64,000 nucleotides of DNA, from contig NZ_NBXB01000028.1 of the NCBI RefSeq assembly GCF_003399635.1, positions 101,474 through 165,473 of the forward strand, in the 5' to 3' direction. A program made the translations under genes and the position numbers. Below the pieces are notes generated by a model. The model was not told where the DNA came from and made no database searches. It saw nothing but the letters and a program-made list of their open reading frames with translations. Below are positions 18,299 to 27,151 of the stretch, one piece after another; the first letter of the stretch is position 1, and each line of letters begins with the position of its first letter. This stretch comes from Subtercola boreus (GTDB lineage: Bacteria > Actinomycetota > Actinomycetes > Actinomycetales > Microbacteriaceae).

Positions 18299-19672
18299 AT
18301 GACTGACACTCTCGGCACCTCCGCGTTCACCATCCCTCAGGAGCGGAAGATCGTCACCGCGATCCCCGGCCCCGCGTCGAACGCCCTGCACGAGCGACGC
18401 CTCGCCGTGGTTCCGGTGGGAGTGTCATCCGTTCTGCCCGTGTACATCGCGAAGGCGAACGGCGCGATCCTGGTGGATGTCGACGGCAACCAGTTCATCG
18501 ACCTCGGCGCCGGCATCGGCGTGACGACAGTCGGCCACACCCAGGGCGGCGTCGTCGCAGCAGCGACCGAGCAGCTGAACGATGTCACCCACACGCTCTT
18601 CACCGTCACGCCCTACGAGGAGTACGTGCGGGTCGCCGAGCTCCTCGCCGAGCACACACCCGGCGACTTCCCGAAGAAGACCATGCTCGCGAACTCGGGC
18701 GCCGAGGCCGTCGAGAACGCAGTGAAGATCGCCCGCAAGTACACCCGCCGCGTCGGCGTCGCCGTGCTCGAGCACGCGTACCACGGCCGCACGAACCTCA
18801 CGATGGCCATGAACTTCAAGGCCTCCCCGTACTCCACCGGGTTCGGGCCGTTCGCCGGCGACGTCTACCGCGCCCCGAACTCCTACCCGTACCACGACGG
18901 CCTCACGGGTGCCGAGGCTGCGGCCCGCACCATCGCCTACCTCGAGAAGACGGTCGGCGCGTACGACCTCGCCTGCCTCGTCGTGGAGCCGATCCAGGGC
19001 GAGGGCGGCTTCGTGCTGCCCGCCGAGGGATTCCTGCCGGCGCTCCAGCAGTGGTGCACCGAGAACGGCATCGTCTTCGTCGCAGATGAGATCCAGAGCG
19101 GCATGGCCCGCACCGGCAAGTACTTCGCAAGCGAGCACTTCGGCCTCACCCCCGACCTCATCACTTCGGCCAAAGGCATCGCGGGCGGCCTCCCGCTCGC
19201 GGCCGTCACCGGGCGAGCCGAGATCATGGATGCCGCCCTGCCGGGCGGTCTCGGCGGAACCTTCGGCGGCAACCCCGTCGCGGCAGCCGCGGCGGTTGCG
19301 GTGTTCGGCGAGATCGAACGCCTCGGCCTGCTCGCCGAAGCGACCCGCGTGGAGCAGACGCTCTCCAACGGCCTGCTCGACCTGCAGAAGAAGTACGACA
19401 TCATCGGCGACGTGCGCGGCGTCGGCGCGATGATCGCGATCGAGCTCGTGCAGCCCGGCACGGGCGCCACCACGAAGGAGCCGAACGGAGCCGCCGTCAC
19501 CGCCCTTGCGGCGTACGCGGCCTCGCAGGGAGTGATCATCCTCACCGCAGGAACGTACGGCAACGTGCTGCGCTTCCTGCCCAGCCTGACGATCAGCGAT
19601 GCCCTACTCGAAGACGCCCTCAGCGTGCTCGACGACGGCTTCGCCGCGCTGGCCGCGGGGCAGCTCGCGTGA
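18299..19672 (+). CDS. gabT: 4-aminobutyrate aminotransferase
   Basis: 457 residues from the ATG giving MTDTLGTSAFTIPQERKI, preceded by TGAGG; an upstream in-frame ATG lies in the divergent promoter region and is not favoured. It is a class-III PLP aminotransferase: NSGAEAVENAVKIAR binds the cofactor phosphate, YHGRTNLTMAM is conserved, VADEIQSGMART holds the Asp that contacts the pyridine, and TSAKGIAGGLPLAAVTG carries the PLP Lys. It converts GABA and 2-oxoglutarate to succinate semialdehyde and glutamate. Its stop overlaps the asparaginase start (GTGA), so the two are coupled. GABA is the expected end product of the polyamine genes nearby. Confidence 0.94.
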   Translation: MTDTLGTSAFTIPQERKIVTAIPGPASNALHERRLAVVPVGVSSVLPVYIAKANGAILVDVDGNQFIDLGAGIGVTTVGHTQGGVVAAATEQLNDVTHTLFTVTPYEEYVRVAELLAEHTPGDFPKKTMLANSGAEAVENAVKIARKYTRRVGVAVLEHAYHGRTNLTMAMNFKASPYSTGFGPFAGDVYRAPNSYPYHDGLTGAEAAARTIAYLEKTVGAYDLACLVVEPIQGEGGFVLPAEGFLPALQQWCTENGIVFVADEIQSGMARTGKYFASEHFGLTPDLITSAKGIAGGLPLAAVTGRAEIMDAALPGGLGGTFGGNPVAAAAAVAVFGEIERLGLLAEATRVEQTLSNGLLDLQKKYDIIGDVRGVGAMIAIELVQPGTGATTKEPNGAAVTALAAYAASQGVIILTAGTYGNVLRFLPSLTISDALLEDALSVLDDGFAALAAGQLA

Positions 19673-20994
19673 GCGCTGCCGTGGGCAGCCCCGCCCCGCG
19701 CGAACCTGCCCACGGCGCGCCTGCGACCGGTGCGCACGCGACCCCCGGCACCCCTGCCGCCGGCACCTTCGCAGCATCCGCGGGGGTCGAGCTCGCGGTC
19801 GTGGAGCGGAGCGGCTTCGTCGAATCACGCCATGTCGGCTCCGCGGTCGTCCTCTCGCCCGCAGGCGACATCCTCAGCACTCTCGGAGATCCGTCGGCCC
19901 CGATCATCCCGCGCTCCTGCCTGAAGCCGTTCCAGGCGCTGGCGGTGCTCCGCGGGCTGGATGGTTCGGGTGTGTCACTGGATGCCGTGCAGACGGTGCT
20001 CGCGACGGCCAGCCACGCAGGCACCCCTGAGCACGTGGCCGTTGTTCAGAGCATCCTGCAGCTCGCCGGTCTGGCTCCGGATGCCCTGCAGTGCCCGCAC
20101 GACTGGCCAGGATCCTCGGGGGCACGCGACGCCCTCGTGCGAGCGGGTCTCGACCGGTCGCCGCTCTACATGAACTGCTCGGGCAAGCACGCAGCCATGC
20201 TGCTCGCGTGCGTCGTCAACGACTGGCCTCTGGACACGTACCTCGAACCGTCGCACCCGCTGCAGCAGCGCATCCTCGCCACCATCGAGGAACTGACCGG
20301 CGAGTCCGTCGCGGCCTCCGCCGTCGACGGCTGCGGCGCGCCCGTCCACGCTGTGTCGCTCGTGGGGCTGGCCCGAGGTATCGGGCGCATCACCTCCGCA
20401 CTTACCCTCGCCCCGCTGCTCAGCCCGGTCGACGCGGCCGATGCTCCGGTCGACGTCTTCGCGCCGGCTGTCTCGGAGCACGCTGCCTCCGGCGGCGACG
20501 ACGGCGCGAGCGATCACACCGCCGCCCTCGGTTTCGACCGTCTCGTCTCGGCAGAAGCGGCCACGCTCACAGCCTCCGTGCTCGCGAACGGCTGGGCGAT
20601 CGATGGCCCCGGCCGCGCGAACACCCTCTGCATCGACGAGCTCGCCGTCTTCTCGAAGCTCGGCGCCGAGGGCGTGATGGTGATGTCGACCACCGCAGCC
20701 TCGGCCGCTCCCAGTGCCGCCGAGGCGTCAGGCCACTCCGAGCCGCTCGCCACCGGCGACGCAGCCGCACCCGCCGCTGCCACCGGCACCGCGGGCACCA
20801 CCGTCGCGCTCAAGATGCTCGACGGCAACCTCCGCGCCGCCACCCTCGTCGGCCTCACCCTCCTCGTGCGCGCCGGCGCCCTCTCGCAAGCCTCCGTCGA
20901 CGCTGTCCTCCCTCGCCTCGACCTCACCGTCTACGGCGGCACCGCCCCCGTCGGCGCCATCCGTCTGGGCGAAGCCCTCCTCCCCGCCCACTGA
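19669..20994 (+). CDS. Asparaginase (class 3, Rhizobium-type / Asparaginase_II family)
   Basis: 441 residues from a GTG that overlaps the gabT stop. After a 35-residue Ala/Pro/Thr-rich leader the family core begins at ELAVVERSGFVESRHVG. Motifs of the rhizobial ReAV-type enzymes are visible: PRSCLKPFQAL with the SxxK pair, YMNCSGKHAAML with Cys and Lys near residue 165, and AVDGCGAPVHA with the third Cys. The family hydrolyses asparagine to aspartate and ammonia. The region around residues 250-290 and 345-375 holds low-complexity insertions that are unusual. Coupling to gabT suggests a shared role in amino-nitrogen catabolism (inference). Confidence 0.9.
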   Translation: MSAAVGSPAPREPAHGAPATGAHATPGTPAAGTFAASAGVELAVVERSGFVESRHVGSAVVLSPAGDILSTLGDPSAPIIPRSCLKPFQALAVLRGLDGSGVSLDAVQTVLATASHAGTPEHVAVVQSILQLAGLAPDALQCPHDWPGSSGARDALVRAGLDRSPLYMNCSGKHAAMLLACVVNDWPLDTYLEPSHPLQQRILATIEELTGESVAASAVDGCGAPVHAVSLVGLARGIGRITSALTLAPLLSPVDAADAPVDVFAPAVSEHAASGGDDGASDHTAALGFDRLVSAEAATLTASVLANGWAIDGPGRANTLCIDELAVFSKLGAEGVMVMSTTAASAAPSAAEASGHSEPLATGDAAAPAAATGTAGTTVALKMLDGNLRAATLVGLTLLVRAGALSQASVDAVLPRLDLTVYGGTAPVGAIRLGEALLPAH

Positions 20995-21015
20995 CCTCCC
21001 CGCCCTCTGACCTCC

Positions 21016-21074
21016 TCGAGACACCGAAAACTGACGTTCCGAACGCTGGATACCGACAGTTTTCGGTGTTTCGA
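21016..21074. repeat. 18-bp hairpin at a second convergent gene junction
   Basis: TCGAGACACCGAAAACTG and CAGTTTTCGGTGTTTCGA pair at 17 of 18 positions around a 23-nt loop, between the convergent stops of the asparaginase and an ABC permease. Read on the opposite strand, the hairpin at 16289-16341 shares the CACCGAAA arm base, TACCGACA at the loop edge and a similar loop, while the inner stem bases differ but still pair. Confidence 0.83.
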
Positions 21075-21109
21075 TTGCGGCGGAGGGCGGCCGAGCGGGC
21101 GGAGCGGGG

Positions 21110-22150
21110 TCAGCCGCGGAGGCGGGCGAGGCGCGCAGCGCGCGCGGCCCGCGTCACCTGCGCGACCACGACGATCACGATCGCCAGGATGAAGACGGCC
21201 GACGCCACCACGTTCGCCTCCGCCGGGATGCCGCGCGCAGCCGCGATGTAGATGAACTTCGGGAAGGTGTCCACGGCCCCCGAGTTGAAGTTGGTGATGA
21301 TGAAGTCGTCGAAGCTGAGCGCGAACGAGAGCAGGGCTGCCGCCGCGATCCCGGGCAGCAGCAGGGGGAACGTGATGCGCCAGAATACCGCCACGGGCGA
21401 TCCGTAGAGGTCACGCCCGGCCTCCTCGAGCGCCGGGTCGAGGGACGCCACCCGCGCCTTCACCGTGACCACCACGAAGCTGATGCAGAACATCGTGTGC
21501 GCGATGATGATCGTCGCGAGCCCCTTATTGACCCCCAGCGACAGGAACTGCGCCGCGAGCCCCGCCCCCAGCACCACTTCGGGCGTCGCCATCGGCAGGA
21601 ACAACAGAAGCGAGATCGCCGACCGCGCCCGGAACCGGTAACGCACCAGCGCGATTGCGATCGCGGTCCCGAGGGCGGTAGCCAGCACCGTCGCGACCAC
21701 TCCGACCAGGATGCTGTTGGCGAACGCCTCGCAGACACCCTGCGCCGCGCAGACGTTCGTCCACTTGTCGAGGGTGAAACCCTGCCACGCGATGTTCAGC
21801 TTGCCCGAATTGTTGAACGAGAACACGAAGGTGTACGCGATCGGGATCAGCAGGAACAGCAGCGCCAGCGCCGTGTAGACCGGCAGCCCGAGCCCCCGGA
21901 ACCGGATGCCGCGGCGGCGCCCCGGCGCAGCCGCACCGCGCCCACCGCCCGCACCCGGACCCGCCACCGGAGCCTCGAGCTCCCGCGCGATGCCGCCGGG
22001 CGACGCCGTCGCCAGCCGCGATGCTCCGTGAGCCGATTCTGCGGACAGCGACCAGGTGACGTCGGCCCCTGTCGCAGACGCACCGCCAGACACCCCCCGC
22101 GCCCGCGGCTTCGTCCACGACGGTGCGCCCGACACCGACTCCGCACTCAT
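21110..22150 (-). CDS. ABC transporter permease, PotC-like (polyamine type)
   Basis: 346 residues, with a start overlapping the upstream permease stop (ATGA). A long, poorly conserved Ala/Gly-rich cytoplasmic N-terminus (about residues 1-75) is unusual for PotC. Six membrane helices follow, and the permease EAA loop reads EEAGRDLYGSPVAVFWRITF then PLLLPG, the coupling site for the ATPase. The typical C-terminal sequence FALSFDDFIITNF is present. With the neighbouring PotB, PotA and PotD-like proteins it forms an importer for putrescine/spermidine-type substrates. Confidence 0.92.
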   Translation of the reverse strand: MSAESVSGAPSWTKPRARGVSGGASATGADVTWSLSAESAHGASRLATASPGGIARELEAPVAGPGAGGGRGAAAPGRRRGIRFRGLGLPVYTALALLFLLIPIAYTFVFSFNNSGKLNIAWQGFTLDKWTNVCAAQGVCEAFANSILVGVVATVLATALGTAIAIALVRYRFRARSAISLLLFLPMATPEVVLGAGLAAQFLSLGVNKGLATIIIAHTMFCISFVVVTVKARVASLDPALEEAGRDLYGSPVAVFWRITFPLLLPGIAAAALLSFALSFDDFIITNFNSGAVDTFPKFIYIAAARGIPAEANVVASAVFILAIVIVVVAQVTRAARAARLARLRG

Positions 22151-23061
22151 ATCAGGTCCTCCGTTCCGGCCCGCCGCACATAGAAGCCCACGATGATCAG
22201 GATGACCGCCATCAGCACGATCGACAGCGCTGCGGCCACCGGATAGTTCTGCGTCACGAGAAAGTTCGACTCGATCGCATTTCCCACCATCGACGTCTGC
22301 GCCGATCCGAGGAAGTCTCCTGACGCGTTGATGTAGTCGCCGGCGGCCGGGATGAACGTCAGCAGTGTTCCCGACACGATCCCAGGCAGCGACAGCGGAA
22401 CCGTGATCTTCCGGAAGGTCGTGAACGGCGACGCGTAGAGGTCGTTGCCCGCCTCGATGAAGCGCACATCCAACCGTTCGAGCGTCGCGTACAGCGGCAG
22501 CGTCATGAACGGTATGAAGTTGTACGTCAGCCCGAAGATCACGGCGAAGGGCGTGCCCGTGATGTGCCCGTCCGACGGGAAGATCGAGAGCGCCTTTAGA
22601 CCCACCACAATCGGTCCCTCGTCGCTCATGATCTGCTTCCAGGCGAGCGTCCGCAGCAGGAAACTGATGAAGAACGGCGCGATCACGAGTGTCAGCAGCA
22701 GGCTCTGCACGAGCGGGAAGCCGCGCACCTTCACCCCGATGAAGTACGCCAGCGGGTAGCTGATCACCAGTGCGAGCAGTGTCGCCAGCAGCGCGTATCC
22801 GAACGCCCGCAGGATGAGCGGCAGGTACTGAACCACACTGTCGGTGTAGTTCGACCACTGAAATCCTGCACTGTACTGCCCGATGTCCCCGTTGATCACC
22901 GGTTGCTGGAACGACGTGAACACCAGCGAGATCAGCGGCGTGATGAAGAACAGCAGCAGGTACAGGATGCCCGGAAGCAGCAGCACGAGGGCGATCCAGC
23001 TGCGGCGGCGAACGACCGGCCCTGCCGCAGCCGGTGTGGACGCGAACGCCGAGAACGCCAC
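22147..23061 (-). CDS. ABC transporter permease, PotB-like
   Basis: 304 residues with six membrane helices. The N-terminal helix reads ALVLLLPGILYLLLFFITP, as in PotB/PotH, and the EAA loop is IEAGNDLYASPFTTFRKITV then PLSLPG. It ends ATATGA, overlapping the PotC-like start. Its own ATG lies 3 nt after the ATPase gene stop, so gene order on the transcript is substrate-binding protein, ATPase, permease B, permease C. Confidence 0.93.
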   Translation of the reverse strand: MAFSAFASTPAAAGPVVRRRSWIALVLLLPGILYLLLFFITPLISLVFTSFQQPVINGDIGQYSAGFQWSNYTDSVVQYLPLILRAFGYALLATLLALVISYPLAYFIGVKVRGFPLVQSLLLTLVIAPFFISFLLRTLAWKQIMSDEGPIVVGLKALSIFPSDGHITGTPFAVIFGLTYNFIPFMTLPLYATLERLDVRFIEAGNDLYASPFTTFRKITVPLSLPGIVSGTLLTFIPAAGDYINASGDFLGSAQTSMVGNAIESNFLVTQNYPVAAALSIVLMAVILIIVGFYVRRAGTEDLI

Positions 23062-23064
23062 GCC

Positions 23065-24267
23065 TCAGGCCTTCACCGTCGTCAGAGCGGACGTGGCGAC
23101 GTCGCCATCGGCACCCGCGGCGGACGCGGCATCCGCGACACCCGCAGCCGCCTCGGCGGGAGAGTCTTCGAGGCCGAAGCCGTGCTCGACGTTCCAGCTC
23201 ACCCACACCTCGGCGCCGACGTGCACCACCGGCCCGAACACCATGTTCTGCGCGAACACGATCACGTCCCCGATCCCCGGCACGGCGATCGTGTACTGCG
23301 TGCTCACCCCGCTGAACGACACGTCGATGACGCGCCCCGGCCCGAGCACGTTGACGCCGGATGACGGCGCGGCAGGAGGAGCCGTCAGCAGCAGCAGCTT
23401 CTCCGGCCGCACACCGACGGTGACCGTCCCTGAGCGGCGCGGGGCGCGGGCGGAAGGGATGACCAGCTGCTGCCCGGCGCTGGCAACAGTGAGAGCATCC
23501 GGAGTCGACGAGACGACCTCGCCCGTGAACAGGTTCGACTGCCCGAGGAAGTTCGCAACGAAAGCCGTGCGAGGCAGCTCGTAGAGCTCCTCGGGCGCGC
23601 CCATCTGCTCGATCTCGCCCCGGTTCATCACCGCGATCGTGTCGGCCATGGTCATGGCCTCCTCCTGGTCGTGGGTGACGTGCAGGAACGTCAGCCCCAC
23701 CTCGGTCTGGATGTCCTTCAGCTCGAGCTGCATCTGCCGGCGGAGCTTCAGGTCGAGCGCGCCGAGCGGTTCGTCGAGCAGCAGCAGCGCCGGCCGATTG
23801 ACCACGGCACGGGCGAGCGCCACGCGCTGCTGCTGCCCGCCCGAGAGCTGGGCCGGCCGACGCGCGGCGAGGTGATCGAGTTCGACCAGCCGGAGCGCCT
23901 CGTGCGCCTTCTCGAGCGGGGACGCGATCCCCCGCCGACGGAGCCCGAACGCGACGTTCTCGAGCACACTCATGTGCGGGAACAGCGCATAGGACTGGAA
24001 CACTGTGTTCACCGGCCGCTGGAACGACTTCGTCGACGTCACATCCTTGCCGCCGATGACGATGCGCCCGGCCGTGGGCTCCTCGAGCCCCGCCACCAGC
24101 CGGAGAGTGGTCGTCTTGCCGCAGCCCGAGGGCCCGAGAAGGGCGAAGAACGACCCCGCAGGGATGAACAGATCCAGTGACCGGATCGCGGTGAAGCCCG
24201 GAAACGTCTTGGTGATGCCGACGAGTTCGAGGTCGGCGCCCTTCTCGGCAAAAGTCCCTGCGGCCAT
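23065..24267 (-). CDS. potA: ABC transporter ATPase, PotA-like
   Basis: 400 residues from the ATG MAAGTFAEKGADLELVG, which shares one base with the preceding stop. Walker A is GPSGCGKTTT, the Q-loop is in NTVFQSYALFPHMSV, the signature is QLSGGQQQRVALARA, Walker B is ALLLLDEPLGALD, and the switch His is in LHVTHDQEEAM. The C-terminal TOBE regulatory domain (about residues 245-365) has GVRPEKLLL. A 35-residue Ala-rich tail is extra. Together these place it in the PotA/spermidine-putrescine group rather than the sugar group. Confidence 0.94.
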   Translation of the reverse strand: MAAGTFAEKGADLELVGITKTFPGFTAIRSLDLFIPAGSFFALLGPSGCGKTTTLRLVAGLEEPTAGRIVIGGKDVTSTKSFQRPVNTVFQSYALFPHMSVLENVAFGLRRRGIASPLEKAHEALRLVELDHLAARRPAQLSGGQQQRVALARAVVNRPALLLLDEPLGALDLKLRRQMQLELKDIQTEVGLTFLHVTHDQEEAMTMADTIAVMNRGEIEQMGAPEELYELPRTAFVANFLGQSNLFTGEVVSSTPDALTVASAGQQLVIPSARAPRRSGTVTVGVRPEKLLLLTAPPAAPSSGVNVLGPGRVIDVSFSGVSTQYTIAVPGIGDVIVFAQNMVFGPVVHVGAEVWVSWNVEHGFGLEDSPAEAAAGVADAASAAGADGDVATSALTTVKA

Positions 24268-25499
24268 CAGCTGCCCAGCAGCACTTTCTGGAACTGCGCC
24301 CCGAAGTCGTTCTCCTCCTGCGCGGAAAGCGTGCGGAAGACGTGCACGCTCGACAGGGTGTCGGCATCCGGGAAGATCAACTGGTTCGTCGCGAGCTCGG
24401 GGTCGATGGCATCCATCGCCTCCTTCGCTCCGTCGACCGGGCTGATGTAGTTCACCCAGGCGGCCAGGGTCGCGGCGACCTCGGGCTCGTAGTAGTAGTT
24501 CATGACCGACTCGGCATTCGCCTTGTGAGCCGACCCCATCGGAACCACGAAGGTGTCGTTCCAGAGCGTTCCACCCGAATCCGGGATCGCGAACTGCCAC
24601 TTGTCGCCGGCCGTCGCGTTCAGCGAGGTGATGTCGCCCGACCAGCAGATCGCGGCGTAGGTGTCCTCGCTCTGCAGGTCGTTCAGGTACTGGTTGCCCT
24701 TGATGTTGCGGATCTGGCCCTCGGAGACATGCTTGGTGAAGACGTCCATCGCGTTGGTGAACTTGTCATCCGCCCAGTCGCCCGTGATGTCGGTGCCCTG
24801 GTTGAGCATGATCAGGCCGATCGTGTCGCGCATCTCGCTGAGCACACCCACGCGACCCTTGAGGTCGGCGCTCCACAGGTCGTCGATCGACTTCAGACCG
24901 TTCGGCACCTTCTCCTTGTTCCAGCAGATTCCGGCGAAGCCGCCCTGCCACGGCACGCTCTTCGCGCGCCCCGGGTCGAAGTCGGGGTTCGCGAACGACG
25001 CATTCATGTTCGCGAGGTTCGGCATGTTGGCATGGTCGAGATCCTGGATGTAGCCCAGGCGCACGAGGCGGGAGACCATCCAGTCGGTGAGACACACGGT
25101 GTCGGCACCGATGTCCTGGCCGAGGGCGAGCTGGTCCTTCACCTTGGCGTAGTACGTGTTGTTGTCGTCGACCGCCACGTTGTACGTCACGTCGAGGCCG
25201 GTCTGAGTGCGGAAGGCGTCGAGGGTGGGGTTGGCACCTGCGTCGTCTTCGTCCATGTAGCCCGGCCAGTTGTCCCAGATCAGCGTCTTCTGCGTGGCAG
25301 AGAGATCGGCGGCCGGCGTGAGGGCCTTCTGGGTGGCGGTGACGGGTGCGCACGCGGCGAGGGCCAGCGCCCCTGCACCGAGCCCCACCGCGCCGAGGAA
25401 GCCCCGGCGAGTGAGGTTCAGCTGGCGCGCACGCTGCATCGCCTGCGAGTGGCGGATGGCTTGGATGAGCATCGGGTCCTGCGGGCGTTCAAGCGGCAT
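24267..25499 (-). CDS. Extracellular solute-binding protein, PotD-like Tat lipoprotein
   Basis: 410 residues. The N-terminus has a twin-arginine motif (LTRRGFLGAVG) and a lipobox (ALAAC), so it is probably exported folded by Tat and then lipidated. The mature protein matches PotD/PotF-type periplasmic binding proteins: LIWDNWPGYMDE at the start, ADTVCLTDWMVSRLVRLGYI, VPWQGGFAGICWNKEKV and ICWSGD in the ligand cleft, and YYYEPEVAATLAAWVNYISP near the end. It is the first gene of the importer operon. Putrescine or spermidine is the likely ligand by family and neighbourhood; the ligand acidic residues were not checked one by one. Confidence 0.92.
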   Translation of the reverse strand: MPLERPQDPMLIQAIRHSQAMQRARQLNLTRRGFLGAVGLGAGALALAACAPVTATQKALTPAADLSATQKTLIWDNWPGYMDEDDAGANPTLDAFRTQTGLDVTYNVAVDDNNTYYAKVKDQLALGQDIGADTVCLTDWMVSRLVRLGYIQDLDHANMPNLANMNASFANPDFDPGRAKSVPWQGGFAGICWNKEKVPNGLKSIDDLWSADLKGRVGVLSEMRDTIGLIMLNQGTDITGDWADDKFTNAMDVFTKHVSEGQIRNIKGNQYLNDLQSEDTYAAICWSGDITSLNATAGDKWQFAIPDSGGTLWNDTFVVPMGSAHKANAESVMNYYYEPEVAATLAAWVNYISPVDGAKEAMDAIDPELATNQLIFPDADTLSSVHVFRTLSAQEENDFGAQFQKVLLGS

Positions 25500-25685
25500 C
25501 GGTTCTGCACTCCCTCAAAATCGGTGATCCCGATACTGGCACAGCACCGCACCGCCATGGGGTGAAAGCGTCGAAAAGCACCATCACGAAACACAATCTT
25601 CACGAATTCCGTTCCGGAATCGCGAGATCACGCGCGGGAAGGTCTGTGGGCTCAGCGGCACACTGCGCCCAGCAGCTCTGTGCGC

Positions 25686-26465
25686 TCAGCGACTCACATC
25701 GATGACCAGCACGGTCACGTTGTCTCGTCCGCCGTTCGTTAGTGCGGCATCCACCAGCCCGGCCGCCGCCACGTCGGGCGTCGACGACTGCTCGAGGAAG
25801 TGCGCGATGCCGTGGTCGGTCAGCTCCTTCGTGAGCCCGTCGCTGCAGACCAGGATGCGCTGGCCCTCCAGCACGTCGAGCAGGGAGTAATCGGGCACCG
25901 GCTTCTCATGGAAGCCGACCGCCCGCGTGATGATGTTGCTGTCCGGGTGGGTCTCAGCCTGTTCGGCAGTGATGAGCCCGGCATCCACCAGTTCCTGCAC
26001 TACGGAGTGGTCGACGGTCACGCGTTCGAGCGCCCCGTTCAGATACTGGTAGACGCGGGAGTCGCCGATGTTGAACACGGCCCAGCGGGGCAGCTCGTCG
26101 ACGAGGGTGAGGGCGACCCCGGTGACGGTGGTTCCCGTGCCGAGCACGTTTGCATCGCCCACGACGTCGATGTCGGCGAGGGCAAGGGTCAGCGCCCCGT
26201 CGATGATGTCGGCACTCGTGAAGCTCTCTCCCTGAACCTCACCGAGTCTTGTGACGACGGCGGCGCTGGCGATGTCGCCGGCCTCGTGCCCTCCCATGCC
26301 ATCGGCGACCGCGAAGATGGGCGGCACCGCGGCCACGCTGTCCTCGTTGACCTTGCGCTTCTTGCCGACGTCGGTCAGCGCGCACCACGAGACGGTGAAC
26401 GCGGCTTCGGAGCCCTGGGGCGTGGTGACGCGGATGCGCCCTGTACTGTCGCCGATCTGCGTCAC
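25686..26465 (-). CDS. PP2C-family protein serine/threonine phosphatase
   Basis: 259 residues, a stand-alone PP2C catalytic domain. The metal-binding Asp residues appear in VNEDSVAAVPPIFAVADGMGGHEAGD, in ILVCSDGLTKELT and in NGGRDNVTVLVIDV; NIGDSRVYQYLNG is also conserved. There is no membrane helix, unlike PstP of mycobacteria. Such soluble phosphatases reverse Ser/Thr kinase signalling. No kinase gene is adjacent. It ends about 190 bp from the importer operon start and diverges from the Lrp-type regulator gene over a 216-bp gap. Confidence 0.93.
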   Translation of the reverse strand: MTQIGDSTGRIRVTTPQGSEAAFTVSWCALTDVGKKRKVNEDSVAAVPPIFAVADGMGGHEAGDIASAAVVTRLGEVQGESFTSADIIDGALTLALADIDVVGDANVLGTGTTVTGVALTLVDELPRWAVFNIGDSRVYQYLNGALERVTVDHSVVQELVDAGLITAEQAETHPDSNIITRAVGFHEKPVPDYSLLDVLEGQRILVCSDGLTKELTDHGIAHFLEQSSTPDVAAAGLVDAALTNGGRDNVTVLVIDVSR

Positions 26466-26681
26466 GCCGGAGGTCTTTCTCTACGGGCTGCGTTTCGGGG
26501 CAACAGCCATACCGATCAAGACTAGACGATCGGCCCGTTGCGGCGCGGCGGCCCGGCATGGCCTCAGCGACGCGCACGGCGGCGGCCCATGGCCACCCCT
26601 CGCGGTGGATTTCGTGGGTCCTATGCGGGTTCTGCTACGGATCCGCTTGCAGATCCGTCTATCGACTGACACAATCGGGCC

Positions 26682-27149
26682 ATGAGCCCCAAGCCCCGCC
26701 CTGCCCCGCTCGACGCGACCGCGAAAGCGATCATCGAGCAGCTGCAGAGCGATGGTCGTCGATCCTACGCAGAGATCGGCAAAGCGGTGGGTCTGAGCGA
26801 AGCTGCGGTGCGCCAGCGCGTGCAGAAGCTGACCGATGCCGGCGTCATGCAGATCGTCGCCGTCACCGACCCCCTCCAGCTCGGTTTCTACCGCCAGGCG
26901 ATGATCGGCGTGAAGGTGACGGGCGACACCCGCATCGTCGCGGATGCCCTGGCCGCCCTTCCCGCCGTCGACTACGTCGTGCTCACCGCCGGCACTTTCG
27001 ACCTGCTGATCGAGGTCGTCTGCGAGAACGACGAAGACCTCATCACCCTTCTGAACTCGGAGATCCGCACCCTTCCGGGGGTCATCTCGACCGAGACTTT
27101 CGTCTACCTGAAGCTGCACAAGCAGCTCTACAACTGGGGAACACGGTAA
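26682..27149 (+). CDS. Lrp/AsnC-family transcriptional regulator
   Basis: 155 residues. The N-terminal HTH is DATAKAIIEQLQSDGRRSYA then EIGKAVGLSEAAVRQRVQKL, followed by a RAM/ACT-like effector domain (TDPLQLGFYRQAMIGVKVTG then DYVVLTAGTFDLLIEVVCEN). The aminotransferase gene begins 2 nt after its stop, so it very likely controls this amine-catabolic unit in response to an amino acid or amine ligand (inference). A similar Lrp-aminotransferase-oxidoreductase arrangement is common in actinobacterial putrescine/GABA loci. Confidence 0.93.
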   Translation: MSPKPRPAPLDATAKAIIEQLQSDGRRSYAEIGKAVGLSEAAVRQRVQKLTDAGVMQIVAVTDPLQLGFYRQAMIGVKVTGDTRIVADALAALPAVDYVVLTAGTFDLLIEVVCENDEDLITLLNSEIRTLPGVISTETFVYLKLHKQLYNWGTR

Positions 27150-27151
27150 CC

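Noticed and set aside
21110..24367. One continuous minus-strand frame across all three importer genes
   Set aside because: Only its first-transcribed and last parts fall in real coding frames; the middle is a shifted frame. The three genes with ATGA or short-gap junctions explain the region.
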